The notes under the pieces: model-generated | The model's input: the letters and a program-made list of their open reading frames with translations, nothing else | Told to the model about the DNA's origin: nothing | Databases searched by the model: none | Position numbers and translations under genes: made by a program | Shown here: positions 23,410 through 31,605 of the stretch, one piece after another | Layout of the letters: each line of letters begins with the position of its first letter | Numbering within the stretch: position 1 is the stretch's first letter | Source: Lentimicrobiaceae bacterium | GTDB lineage: Bacteria > Bacteroidota > Bacteroidia > Bacteroidales > Lentimicrobiaceae | Length of the DNA stretch: 64,000 bases | NCBI GenBank assembly: GCA_020636745.1 | Contig: JACJXH010000002.1 | Span: 62,001 to 126,000, forward strand | Direction: 5' to 3'

Positions 23410-23483
23410 AATGTTGTTGTTTTGGTTTTTGTTGTGAATTGTTATTGATTGATTTATTGTTTTTTACATTGTTATTCAGTTCA

Positions 23484-23491
23484 CAAATCTA
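23484..23491 (-). promoter_or_regulatory. Candidate -7 box for the rhodanese lipoprotein
   Basis: TAGATTTG on the minus strand, 74 nt upstream of the ATG at 23409; it matches TAnnTTTG. No -33 TTTG at the right distance. Confidence 0.4.
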
Positions 23492-23632
23492 GACCTTCAG
23501 TTTTATTAATTTCAGAAGCTGATACCTCTATTGAATTGCTAATAATCTGCCTTGCATCAAAAAAAAACTGATTTAAATCATAAAATTTGTTAGTATTGTA
23601 GTACTTTTATCCTCGAAAACAAACATCTATAT

Positions 23633-24325
23633 ATGTCAGTATCTGGCGCAGACACTTGTGTTTCATTTGTTTACGAAGTTTCTTGCTTCGATTTACTTTC
23701 TGCCGAAGAAAAGCAAATGATTGATAGCACCTCGGTTCTGGTAAATTATAAGAAAGGCGAGACCATATGTAAGCAGGGCTCTTTTGCTTCTCATATCATG
23801 TATGTTGAAAAGGGGCTTGTTAAAGTTTATCTTGAAGGGAGCGCAAAAAATCTTATTCTTACCATTACACCCAAGTTTAATCTTCTAGGCCTTCAGGCTC
23901 TTTTTGAGGGGAACAATACATTTTTATACAGCATCAGTACGTATACCGAGTCCTCAGTCCGGCTTATTGATGTGCAGGTTTTCAAACAATTGCTCAGACA
24001 AAACCCTGCATTTGGATACAGGGTTATCAATATTCTGAATGAAAGCACATCTCAGTCCTATGGCCGGTTTTTCAGCCTAACACAAAAGCAATTGCACGGA
24101 CGGCTGGCCGATATTTTGCTCTGCCTGTCGAGGCGTATTTTTAAATCAGACTCTTTTGACCTCCCCTTGTCAAGAAGTGATCTCAGCGATTTAACCAGTA
24201 TGTCGACGGAGAGTGTGATTCGTATTATGAAAGATTTTAAGGATGACAACATCATTGAAATCAACAATAAGTCAATTACACTTATTGATATTCCACGACT
24301 TGAGAGAATCAGCGAAAAAGGCTGA
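23633..24325 (+). CDS. Crp/Fnr-family transcription regulator (no N-terminal Cys cluster)
   Basis: 230 residues: an N-terminal cyclic-nucleotide-binding-fold sensor (about 20-130, with SHIMYVEKGLVKVYLEG), a dimerisation helix, and a C-terminal winged helix with the recognition region DLSDLTSMSTESVIRIMKDFKDD. The FNR-type N-terminal cysteine group is absent. Its ligand is unknown; a redox, nitric-oxide or sulfur signal is possible from context. It is divergent from the rhodanese lipoprotein gene with a 223 bp intergenic region, so it may control the sulfur island. It converges with the second Crp/Fnr gene. Confidence 0.92.
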   Translation: MSVSGADTCVSFVYEVSCFDLLSAEEKQMIDSTSVLVNYKKGETICKQGSFASHIMYVEKGLVKVYLEGSAKNLILTITPKFNLLGLQALFEGNNTFLYSISTYTESSVRLIDVQVFKQLLRQNPAFGYRVINILNESTSQSYGRFFSLTQKQLHGRLADILLCLSRRIFKSDSFDLPLSRSDLSDLTSMSTESVIRIMKDFKDDNIIEINNKSITLIDIPRLERISEKG

Positions 24326-24403
24326 TAAATATGTGCGCAGCTGGATATGCGCTTCTGATGATACTTTTCTGTTTCTTTCTTTAATTGAACAGGCTGGGAT
24401 TGG

Positions 24404-25093
24404 TTATCCGTTGCGGCTGATGTCGTGCAAGCGGGTTTCGTCAAGAATTTTGACATGATTTTTCTCAATTCCAATTATCCCTTCCTTACAGAATTTTGAC
24501 AATCCGCGGGTTACGCTTTCGCGGGTTGTTGAAATCAGGGCAGCAAGGTCGCTGTGTGTGACGGGTAAATCAAATTCAACAGAGTCAAAAATATCTTCTC
24601 TGAAGGAAAGTAATGAGTGGGCTAGTCTTCCGTACAGCTGTTTCTGATTGTTTTCAACAAACCGATGATAATTGCCCAGATTTTCGCGGCATAAGGCTGT
24701 CATTATTTCAAAAGCAAAATGTCCGTTCTGCTTTACCAGTTTTTTAAAAATAGATGCGTCGATGTAGCAGACTTGTGCATCAGTGAGTACTTTATAATTG
24801 AAGTGACTTACCTTGGCTCCCAGCATGGTTGATACACCTATGTAAAAGAGGGGTTTGATAATCTGTACAATTTGTTCTTTCCCGTTAATTCCAATGATTG
24901 ATTCCTTTACTAAACCCGATCTCAGGTATATGATATTAGAGGGGAGCGCTCCTTCACGTGAAAGTGTTTCTCCTTTTTTTAACGCAACCCCGGCGCAATT
25001 GCCCGATAAGAGTTCTAACTCCTCTGGTGTGAGAACAGAAACTGCGCATGATTTATCAGCACAAAGGCTACATTTATTCTGTATCGTTATCAT
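24404..25093 (-). CDS. Crp/Fnr-family regulator with putative iron-sulfur cysteines
   Basis: 229 residues from the ATG at 25093 (a TTG at 25117 is the in-frame alternative). The N terminus has Cys8, Cys11 and Cys16, with Cys33 shortly after. Together they could hold an oxygen- or NO-sensitive [4Fe-4S] cluster as in FNR, although the fourth ligand is placed differently from E. coli FNR. The sensor fold is followed by a winged helix with DLAALISTTRESVTRGLSKF. The promoter carries two TGTGA-N6-TCACA-type sites, one between the -7 and -33 boxes, so autoregulation is likely. Confidence 0.9.
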   Translation of the reverse strand: MITIQNKCSLCADKSCAVSVLTPEELELLSGNCAGVALKKGETLSREGALPSNIIYLRSGLVKESIIGINGKEQIVQIIKPLFYIGVSTMLGAKVSHFNYKVLTDAQVCYIDASIFKKLVKQNGHFAFEIMTALCRENLGNYHRFVENNQKQLYGRLAHSLLSFREDIFDSVEFDLPVTHSDLAALISTTRESVTRGLSKFCKEGIIGIEKNHVKILDETRLHDISRNG

Positions 25094-25114
25094 TCTTTCC
25101 GGTTTTTTATTTAT

Positions 25115-25145
25115 CAAAGATACAACATGTGATATTTATCACAAA
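25115..25145 (-). promoter_or_regulatory. Promoter of the Fnr-like gene (both consensus boxes)
   Basis: On the minus strand TTTG (25142-25145), a spacer of exactly 19 nt, then TATCTTTG (25115-25122), both perfect matches to the Bacteroidota housekeeping consensus. The start codon at 25093 lies about 20 nt downstream. It is the best promoter in the window. Confidence 0.8.
25128..25143. promoter_or_regulatory. Crp/Fnr-type operator 1
   Basis: TGTGATATTTATCACA, a perfect palindrome of form TGTGA-N6-TCACA. It sits between the -7 and -33 boxes of the Fnr-like gene, a blocking position. Confidence 0.75.
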
Positions 25146-25150
25146 TAATT

Positions 25151-25166
25151 GGTGATGTTTATCACA
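25151..25166. promoter_or_regulatory. Crp/Fnr-type operator 2
   Basis: GGTGATGTTTATCACA, one mismatch from the same palindrome, centred 23 bp from operator 1. It lies upstream of both the Fnr-like gene and the divergent small membrane-protein gene, so it could activate either. Confidence 0.65.
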
Positions 25167-25198
25167 TAAATATTGGTCAGACCAGGTATCAACAGCCT

Positions 25199-25206
25199 TA
25201 ATTTTG
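25199..25206 (+). promoter_or_regulatory. Candidate -7 box for the small Cys-rich membrane protein
   Basis: TAATTTTG matches TAnnTTTG, 40 bp downstream of operator 2's centre. The leader to the ATG at 25339 would be about 125 nt. Confidence 0.4.
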
Positions 25207-25338
25207 TAGAAGCAGATAAAGAAGAGGGAACTTTCAGGCATTGCATAAAAAGTGATGTATTAATGAATCGTGAGTTTTACCAGTTTTCTTTTACCTGCCA
25301 GTAAGAAGTCTGATTCGTTTAACTTAAAACAAAAGCCG

Positions 25339-25578
25339 ATGAAAGCAATTCTGATAAAAGCAGCTCTTTATATTCCGGTTACATTCTTTGTGGTATACAT
25401 TCTTTTGATGGTTATCGGAGGTGTAACCTGTGCCTGTAGTGCTGATGCACAGCCTTACTGCACCGTTTTCTGCCTCGTTGCCAAGATTCTTATCGGAGCT
25501 TCAGTTCTTGCAATATTGGGTTTGATAGCAAAGGAATGGCATCGTGAGTATAAAAAAAGTCATTCGTTTCAAGCATAG
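25339..25578 (+). CDS. Small Cys-containing membrane protein of unknown function
   Basis: 79 residues with two hydrophobic helices (about 9-30 and 45-66). The loop between them holds CACSADAQPYCTVFC, with four cysteines in 15 residues, then a basic C-terminal tail. The ATG at 25339 is preferred to an upstream in-frame ATG at 25270 because the extension is not membrane-like. I do not recognise the family. The cysteine loop could bind metal or undergo redox change. A divergent Fnr-like gene with shared operators suggests regulation by oxygen or redox state. A strong terminator follows about 55 nt later, supporting a real single-gene transcript. Confidence 0.65.
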   Translation: MKAILIKAALYIPVTFFVVYILLMVIGGVTCACSADAQPYCTVFCLVAKILIGASVLAILGLIAKEWHREYKKSHSFQA

Positions 25579-25633
25579 AATTGCAGAAATGAAAACCGGT
25601 TAAGATCGGGACTCTTAAATTAAAGACATGCTA

Positions 25634-25659
25634 AAGCAACCGGAAAGGTTGCTTTTTTT
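25634..25659 (+). terminator. Terminator of the small membrane-protein gene
   Basis: AAGCAACC (25634-25641), loop GGAAA, GGTTGCTT (25647-25654) running into a seven-T tract. Confidence 0.85.
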
Positions 25660-25772
25660 ATGCACACTTTTTCTTTCATCCTTTCATATGACAATCTGTA
25701 TTACCAAAGTTTACCGTTTAGCTTGATTGCCATTGGGAGATGTTGTTATATTGGGAATATCGTTCTTAAACT

Positions 25773-25819
25773 AAAAAAAAGCAGTACGAACAGGATTTAC
25801 ACCTGAAACGTACTGCTTT
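25773..25819 (-). terminator. Terminator of the twelve-gene operon
   Basis: AAAGCAGTACG (25778-25788) pairs with CGTACTGCTTT (25809-25819). A CAGG/CCTG sub-stem lies in the loop, and an eight-T run follows on the minus strand. It lies just past the stop at 25843. Confidence 0.8.
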
Positions 25820-25842
25820 AACTATGTCGATTGTCAGGCGTT

Positions 25843-27201
25843 TTAATTATTGTGAAACATCTTGATTGAAATCATTTCAGCCGCTTTAATTAAAGGATAT
25901 GCGGCTGGTGAAGCGGTCAAACAGGGGTGTGTTCCAATCTGCATGGTCAGAAACGAATTTACTGACATACGGTTTTGAATAGCCAATCCGATAACGTTGG
26001 TCAATTCGCCGGCTTCTTTACCTCCGATAACTTCGCCACCGATGATGACACCTGAGTTTTTAGCAGCGATTAATTTTACGATTTGTTTGTGTGCATCAGG
26101 TAAATTGCCTGGGTGACGGTTAATCCCTTCAAACATGCCCGTTATGCATGAAATACCCTCTTCGTTTGCCCGTTGTTCGGTTATTCCGGCAGTTCCGAAT
26201 CCGGTGTCGCCAATAGCGGTAGAATAAATGGCAATCGTGCCACTAAAAGTTTTTACCACCTGCAGATCAAACAGGTTCATACCGGCGATGCGGGCTTCAG
26301 CACAAGCCGTTGAGGCAAGCATAGTGGGAACACGGCGGCGGGTAACAAAATCGCGTTTCTGAGCGCAGTCACCTACAGAAAATACATCGGCATGATGGGT
26401 GCGCATATATTCATCAACCGCAATAAAATTATCTTCATCTACCTGTATGCCTGATTTTTTGGCCAGTTCGGAGTTGGGTTTGTATCCGATGGAGAGCACT
26501 ACGGCATCCATTTCAACTTTTTGACCGTCTTCCAGTTCAATGGCTTCCACTTTATCGGCCCCTATTACTTTGCTGATTCCTTTGCCTGTAATCACGTTTA
26601 CACCACGGGCAACCAGCATTTCGTGAATTTTTTCGGCAATTTCAGGGTCAAATGCAAGCCCAAGGATATGGGGCATTTTTTCAATAAGCGTGACATTGTA
26701 GCCATGTTTGGTAAGTTCATCTGAAAGTTCAACACCAATAAAACCGGCACCAATAACAGCAATGTTTTTGGCTTTGCCCAACCGGGTTTTCATTTCGTCA
26801 AGGTAGTTTCGGTCTTTCGGAATAACAAAAACATTTTGTAAATCTGCGCCTTGAAGCCATTTGGGTTTCATAGGAGTAGATCCGGTGGCAACTACCAGTT
26901 TCCGATAGCTGATTTTTTCACCGCTTGCAAATAAAACCTCTTTTTTATCGGTATGAATTTCAACAGCTTCATCCACCAGGGAGGTAATTCCGTTTTTCTG
27001 CATCATGGCATCAACGGGCATCAGATTTTTATCGGTACTTTCAAGCGTACCAAAAATATAAGGAATGCCACAGGGAACCATCATATCCTTTTGTTTCTTT
27101 ACAAGGATAAATTCTTTATCGGGCCAGTGAGCCTTACCTGTTAATGCAGCAACCATACCGGCAGCACTACCACCGATTATTAAAACATCTGTACTTTTCA
27201 T
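25843..27201 (-). CDS. FAD/NAD(P) flavoprotein, CoA-disulfide or NADH:polysulfide reductase type
   Basis: 452 residues of the pyridine-nucleotide disulfide reductase superfamily. The FAD-binding start is GGSAAG (10-15). A single redox cysteine, Cys44, lies in MVPCGIPY, the signature of CoA-disulfide reductases, NADH oxidases and NADH-dependent persulfide/polysulfide reductases. An NAD-binding motif (VIGAGFIGVELSDE) and SVGDC follow, then the dimerisation domain. It lacks the C-terminal rhodanese domain of Npsr-type CoA-disulfide reductases. The sulfur context favours reduction of CoA persulfide or polysulfide in the cytoplasm. It is the last gene of the operon, 11 nt after the lyase gene. Confidence 0.87.
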   Translation of the reverse strand: MKSTDVLIIGGSAAGMVAALTGKAHWPDKEFILVKKQKDMMVPCGIPYIFGTLESTDKNLMPVDAMMQKNGITSLVDEAVEIHTDKKEVLFASGEKISYRKLVVATGSTPMKPKWLQGADLQNVFVIPKDRNYLDEMKTRLGKAKNIAVIGAGFIGVELSDELTKHGYNVTLIEKMPHILGLAFDPEIAEKIHEMLVARGVNVITGKGISKVIGADKVEAIELEDGQKVEMDAVVLSIGYKPNSELAKKSGIQVDEDNFIAVDEYMRTHHADVFSVGDCAQKRDFVTRRRVPTMLASTACAEARIAGMNLFDLQVVKTFSGTIAIYSTAIGDTGFGTAGITEQRANEEGISCITGMFEGINRHPGNLPDAHKQIVKLIAAKNSGVIIGGEVIGGKEAGELTNVIGLAIQNRMSVNSFLTMQIGTHPCLTASPAAYPLIKAAEMISIKMFHNN

Positions 27202-27212
27202 AAGGGCAGGAG

Positions 27213-28394
27213 TTAAATTGTTTCTAAAGCGTGTTTTAAGTCATTGATGATGTCATCAACATCTTCGATTCCAACTGAAAATCTGACCAGGTCGTCGGTG
27301 ATACCTGCGGCAAGTTTATTTTCATGGCTAACAGCAGCATGAGTCATAGAAGCCGGATGCTGAATGAGTGTTTCAACACCGCCCAACGAAACAGCCAAAA
27401 TGGCCAGATGCACATTGTCCATGAGTTTTTTGCCTGCTTCATATCCTCCTTTAAGGCCAAAGCTCATCATGGAGCCAAAACCTTTCATTTGTGTTTTTGC
27501 AAGTTCATATTGAGGATGAGATTCCAGTCCCGGGTATTTTATCCAGGCTACTTTGGGGTGAGATTGAAGAAAACGGGCAACTTTCATGGCATTTTCCTGG
27601 GCACGTTCAATGCGGATAGCCAGCGTTTTAACGCCTCTAACAACCATAAAAGCCTGGGTGGGATCCATGTTGCATCCCATGTAAACCATTGAGTGCCTGA
27701 TTTTTTTGTACAGGTCAGGGTCTTTTGCCACAATTACGCCTCCAACGATATCGGCATGGCCATTGATAAATTTGGTAATGGAATGCAACACCACATCAGC
27801 ACCCAAATCAAGTGGTTTTTGCAGATAGGGTGAGCAGAATGTATTATCTACAACCAAAAGAAGGTTATGCTCTTTGGCAATTTTCGCACAGGCTGCAATA
27901 TCCGTAATTTCCATGGTTGGATTTGCAGGAGTTTCTATATACAGCACCCTGGTGTTGGGTTTTATGGCTGCAATGATATTTTCGGGTTTTGAAGTATTTA
28001 CAAATGTTGCTTCTACATTAAAGCGTGAGAAATCCTGTTCTAGCACACCTCTGGCGGGGCCATAAACGGCATCGGAGCTTACGATGTGACTTCCGGCACC
28101 AAGCAAGGCCATGTAAACGGTACTTACGGCTCCCATTCCTGAGCTGGTGGCAATGCCGTCGTACCCGTTTTCCAAGGCGGCAATATTCTGCTCAAAAGCA
28201 CGGATGGTTGGATTTCCAATGCGGGTGTAAATGTATCCGTCGCTTTTTCCTGAAAAGCAATCTGCCCCATCCTGCGCACTTTTAAATTTAAAGGTGGAAG
28301 TCTGGTAAATTGGAACTGTTGCACTTCCAAACTCGTCATCAAATGCTCCAGCATGAATCAGTTTGGTGTTGAATCCTTTGTCATTCGTATTCAT
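27213..28394 (-). CDS. PLP trans-sulfuration enzyme, methionine gamma-lyase type
   Basis: About 393 residues from the ATG at 28394; the frame extends further without a better start. It belongs to the Cys/Met-metabolism PLP family. Lys208 in SITKFINGHADIVGG is the Schiff-base lysine, with the substrate/PLP segments SSDAVYGPARG and the C-terminal SLGGVETLIQHPASMTHA. The enzyme probably splits methionine or homocysteine (or cysteine) to a thiol or H2S, an oxo-acid and ammonia. The cysteine common after YG in many methionine gamma-lyases is Pro here, so cystathionine or O-acylhomoserine chemistry cannot be excluded. It sits between CobO and the flavoprotein. Confidence 0.85.
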   Translation of the reverse strand: MNTNDKGFNTKLIHAGAFDDEFGSATVPIYQTSTFKFKSAQDGADCFSGKSDGYIYTRIGNPTIRAFEQNIAALENGYDGIATSSGMGAVSTVYMALLGAGSHIVSSDAVYGPARGVLEQDFSRFNVEATFVNTSKPENIIAAIKPNTRVLYIETPANPTMEITDIAACAKIAKEHNLLLVVDNTFCSPYLQKPLDLGADVVLHSITKFINGHADIVGGVIVAKDPDLYKKIRHSMVYMGCNMDPTQAFMVVRGVKTLAIRIERAQENAMKVARFLQSHPKVAWIKYPGLESHPQYELAKTQMKGFGSMMSFGLKGGYEAGKKLMDNVHLAILAVSLGGVETLIQHPASMTHAAVSHENKLAAGITDDLVRFSVGIEDVDDIINDLKHALETI

Positions 28395-28410
28395 TTTTTG
28401 TAGTATTAGG

Positions 28411-28923
28411 TTAAAATTCAATTCCCTTGCGGGCTTCAATTCCGTTATGGTAGTAATGTTTAATTTCAGTCATTTCGGTCACCAGATCGGCTATTTCAAT
28501 AAGTTCAAGCGGAGCATAACGCCCCGTCAAAACAATCTCCATATTACAGGGTTTGGTTTTCAGGATTGAAATAAGTTCTTCTGTTTCGAAAAGATGGTAG
28601 TACAACGCAATACATACTTCATCGAGGATTACCAGATTGTATTTGTTTTGAACGATAATATCAGCCACTTCTGCCAAACCTTTTCGTGCCGCTTCGATAT
28701 CATTTTGAGTTGGCTTATGCTCAATAAAGCAATCCAACCCGTATTGTTTTAGTTCAATTTCCGGGATTCGCTTGATTGATTCGAGTTCAGCATAATGCAT
28801 TCCTTTTACAAACTGGGCTATAAAAATGCGCATGCCATTTCCGGCGGCCCTTAATGCGAGGCCAAGAGCGGCAGTGGTTTTACCTTTGCCGTTGCCGGTA
28901 TACAATTGAATATAGCCTTTCAT
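28411..28923 (-). CDS. cobO: Cob(I)alamin / cob(I)yrinic acid a,c-diamide adenosyltransferase
   Basis: 170 residues of the CobA/CobO/BtuR family. The P-loop variant GNGKGKTT is at residues 10-17 and the family motif VILDEVCIAL follows. It transfers the adenosyl group of ATP to reduced corrinoid, making the adenosylcobalamin cofactor. No other cobalamin biosynthesis genes lie in the window, so it more likely serves salvage. The only obvious B12 user nearby is IcmF at 36.8 kb. It lies 62 nt after a NifX-like gene and 16 nt before the lyase gene, inside a metal-cluster operon. Confidence 0.92.
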   Translation of the reverse strand: MKGYIQLYTGNGKGKTTAALGLALRAAGNGMRIFIAQFVKGMHYAELESIKRIPEIELKQYGLDCFIEHKPTQNDIEAARKGLAEVADIIVQNKYNLVILDEVCIALYYHLFETEELISILKTKPCNMEIVLTGRYAPLELIEIADLVTEMTEIKHYYHNGIEARKGIEF

Positions 28924-28985
28924 TTTATTTTTTATTGAGCATCTTAGCAGCTGAAAATGAACAAATCCATCAACTTCAGGCGTTG

Positions 28986-29324
28986 TCAGATTTCTCTGAG
29001 TTTCCCACTCTTAAAAGATTCGTATGCTTGCTTCAGGGTCAATTCCTGCGCATCAGCAAATATTTTCATATTCAGGTGTTTAAGGGCATTTGAGGCGTGT
29101 TCACCCGGGCCATTTCCGGTAATCAGCACATCGGGTTTCAATTCAAAAATCCGTTGCGATGTAGCTGTGCCTGCTCCATGTGCATCGTTCTTCACGGCAC
29201 TGTTATCATGTCCTGTTAAATTCTGCCGTTCTTCATCATAAATTACAATGTATTCTGTTCTGCCAAAACGTGGGTCAATCATTGATTCCCAGTTAGTTCC
29301 TGTGGCGGTGAATGCTATTTTCAT
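28986..29324 (-). CDS. NifX/NifB-type (dinitrogenase iron-molybdenum cofactor family) protein 1
   Basis: 112 residues of the small NifX/NafY/orange-protein fold. It has the typical start KIAFTATGTNWESMIDPRFGRTEYIVIYD and the GAGTATSQ segment. Such proteins carry or store heterometal clusters or their precursors. It lacks the long His tail of its relative at 31606 and has no cysteine, so any metal would be held differently. It lies 11 nt downstream of the second ATPase gene, the same gene order logic as ORP clusters. Confidence 0.88.
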   Translation of the reverse strand: MKIAFTATGTNWESMIDPRFGRTEYIVIYDEERQNLTGHDNSAVKNDAHGAGTATSQRIFELKPDVLITGNGPGEHASNALKHLNMKIFADAQELTLKQAYESFKSGKLREI

Positions 29325-29335
29325 TTTTTGAGGTT

Positions 29336-30214
29336 TTAATCATTTACCAGCTGTTTTATTTTATTCCAGCTATCTGTCAATGTGTTTTTTAACTGTCCGT
29401 TATCAAACTCTACAATGGTTTTTCCTTGCGTCATAGCTTTGGTAAAGTTTTCATCATAGGGCAAGTCGCTGATGTGTGCAATATTTTCACGGGTAAGAAA
29501 TTGTTTGATTTCGGCGGTTTTTGCAGGGTTCACATCTGCTTTGTTGATGATGCAACCAGCTTTGATTCTGAATTTTTTTACCAAATCGTACACGCGCTTT
29601 AAATCATGAAGACCCGAAACTGTAGGTTCGGTAACCAAAACAACGTAGTTTGATCCGGAAAGAGATGACAATACAGGGCATCCCACACCCGGAGGTCCGT
29701 CTATCAACACTATTTCTCTTCTTTCTTCAAGGGCTATTTCTTTGGCTTCGTCTTTTACTTTAGCAACAAGCTTTCCCGAATTATCTGCTCCTATTCCCAG
29801 CTTTGCATGCACCATTAGGCTTCCGGTTTTGATGTTGGAAATATACCATTGTCCTGCAAGACGTTCCCTGTTGACAATAGCTTTCGTGGGGCAAATACGG
29901 GCGCAATAACCGCAGCCTTCGCAGCTCAATGGATCAATAATGTATTGTTTATTTCTCAATGAGATGGCGTCGAAACGGCATATATTGATGCATTTCCCGC
30001 AGCGGGTACATTGGCTTTGATTGATATTTGCGATTTGTCCACTATAAAAATCTTCGGTAACATCCACCCGGGGTTGCATCAGCAGGTGCATGTCGGCAGC
30101 ATCCACATCGCAATCGGCAACCACCACACTGGTGCCAGCCAATACTGCAAATGAAGCTGTGATGGATGTTTTTCCGGTACCGCCCTTGCCTGAAATTACC
30201 ACTATCTCCTTCAT
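29336..30214 (-). CDS. MinD/Mrp-type ATPase with inserted two-cluster ferredoxin domain (2)
   Basis: About 292 residues from the ATG at 30214, which overlaps the upstream gene's stop as ATGA. The deviant Walker A is GKGGTGKT (9-16). A ferredoxin insert carries Cys69/72/75/79 and Cys98/101/104/108, enough for two [4Fe-4S] clusters. The rest is the SIMIBI-class fold with LIDGPPGVGCPVL. Paired ATPases of this type accompany orange protein in Desulfovibrio and related anaerobes, where they are thought to support assembly or transfer of a metal-sulfur cluster. It presumably works as a heterodimer with the next protein. Confidence 0.92.
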   Translation of the reverse strand: MKEIVVISGKGGTGKTSITASFAVLAGTSVVVADCDVDAADMHLLMQPRVDVTEDFYSGQIANINQSQCTRCGKCINICRFDAISLRNKQYIIDPLSCEGCGYCARICPTKAIVNRERLAGQWYISNIKTGSLMVHAKLGIGADNSGKLVAKVKDEAKEIALEERREIVLIDGPPGVGCPVLSSLSGSNYVVLVTEPTVSGLHDLKRVYDLVKKFRIKAGCIINKADVNPAKTAEIKQFLTRENIAHISDLPYDENFTKAMTQGKTIVEFDNGQLKNTLTDSWNKIKQLVND

Positions 30215-31095
30215 GCTCTTCCCTCCTGTATTGATAAGGTGCAATAATGGATGATGCGTGCCAGTGCTTCGCTTATGGCCGGAAAATGTTGATAAATAAG
30301 CTTGCCTGATGAGTATAATTCTGCTATTTGCCGACTGTTGGGGATTTTAGCCAATACAGGTATGTTTTCTTGAATACAATAATTGTTGACTGCATCATTG
30401 CCAATCCCATCGCGATTGATGACCACTCCGAATTTCTTATTTAAACTTCGCATGGTTTCAACGGCCAGACTTAAATCGTGAAGGCCAAAAGGGGTGGGTT
30501 CGGTAACCAGTATCACAAAGTCCGCATCTTTGGTGGCTTCCAGCATCGGGCAAGAAGTGCCGGGTGGTGAGTCAAATATGGCTATACGGATATGACCATA
30601 CTTTTCAGCACTGTATTTTTTTGTATGAGCAATTGTAGAAACTGCTTGCTCCTCTCCAATATCGAGGCGGCTTTCTACCAGATGAAGTCTTTCTGCCTGA
30701 AAATCGCGCAACATTCCTGTTCTTTTGGATATCATTGGCAAAGCAGCAGCCGGGCACAATTCAGAACAGGCATAACAGCTGTGACATAGTTCAGGAAATA
30801 CAATAATGGAAGGGCCAAGCTGAATGACTGCATGATATTGACATACTTTCTGGCACAAGCCGCACAGCGTACACAATTCAGCATCCCAATGTGGTATCAT
30901 TTTTAAGTTTTCCTCTTCATGTTTAAGAGAGCTCTCTATAAACAAACCGCTATTGGGTTCTTCAACATCCAAATCGACCAAAAGCACTTCTTCCTGCTCG
31001 GCAATGAAAGCGGCAAGATTGGTGGAAAGGGTTGTTTTGCCGGTGCCTCCCTTGCCGCTTGCTATGGCTATTTTGAAGGACTTTTGGTTAGTCAT
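30211..31095 (-). CDS. MinD/Mrp-type ATPase with inserted two-cluster ferredoxin domain (1)
   Basis: A 294-residue paralogue of the downstream gene. GKGGTGKT is at 14-21, Switch-type DLDVEEPN at 41-48, and ferredoxin cysteines 75/78/81/85 and 104/107/110/114. FDSPPGTSCPML is the later nucleotide-binding motif. The start overlaps the CGGC gene's end by 8 nt and the end overlaps the second ATPase by 4 nt, so all three are tightly coupled. Probable cytoplasmic scaffold or carrier ATPase for metal-cluster assembly. Confidence 0.92.
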   Translation of the reverse strand: MTNQKSFKIAIASGKGGTGKTTLSTNLAAFIAEQEEVLLVDLDVEEPNSGLFIESSLKHEEENLKMIPHWDAELCTLCGLCQKVCQYHAVIQLGPSIIVFPELCHSCYACSELCPAAALPMISKRTGMLRDFQAERLHLVESRLDIGEEQAVSTIAHTKKYSAEKYGHIRIAIFDSPPGTSCPMLEATKDADFVILVTEPTPFGLHDLSLAVETMRSLNKKFGVVINRDGIGNDAVNNYCIQENIPVLAKIPNSRQIAELYSSGKLIYQHFPAISEALARIIHYCTLSIQEGRA

Positions 31096-31540
31096 ACGAT
31101 AGTCTTGTTTTCTCGTCGGTAAGCGTTGGCTGAATGGCTTTTTGTAAAAATGGTGTTTCCCAGGTCGTCATATGACTATGCGTGATAAAGTATTTTTGTG
31201 GAATAGGATGCGTTCCGAAAATGACTTTCATCCCGTATTTTTCGGGGATAAACTTTGCAAAATGCTCCATATACGGGCATGGAGGATATCCCACTAAAAA
31301 TCCGGTGGCAAAATGAACATGAGTTACACCATTTTTACGCATTTCTTCGGGCGCATATTCAATATTTCCACCCGGACAGCCACCACAGGTCGTATATGCT
31401 GCCAATTCAATTTCATTGTCGCGATAAATGGCAAAACCACCTTCTTTCCTTTGAAATGCCCTGAAACATTTACCACCTGCACAAGATTGGTATCTGTTGC
31501 AAATGATTATGCCTACTTTAATTTTTTCTGTCATCATCAT
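31088..31540 (-). CDS. CGGC-domain protein
   Basis: 150 residues named for the motif Cys52-Gly-Gly-Cys55 (TTCGGCPGGNIE). Further cysteines are at Cys14, Cys20 and Cys25 (CNRYQSCAGGKC) and in GYPPCPYMEH. The CGGC domain is predicted to bind metal and is found in anaerobes near iron-sulfur genes; its biochemical role is unknown. Three ATG codons occur in a row (31540, 31537, 31534) and the true start could be any of them. It overlaps the following ATPase gene. Confidence 0.85.
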   Translation of the reverse strand: MMMTEKIKVGIIICNRYQSCAGGKCFRAFQRKEGGFAIYRDNEIELAAYTTCGGCPGGNIEYAPEEMRKNGVTHVHFATGFLVGYPPCPYMEHFAKFIPEKYGMKVIFGTHPIPQKYFITHSHMTTWETPFLQKAIQPTLTDEKTRLSYD

Positions 31541-31605
31541 TTATTTGCCAATGGCCGGGCAACTGGCATTATTTTGCACAGGCCTGGGTTACAGCAGTAG
31601 AAATT

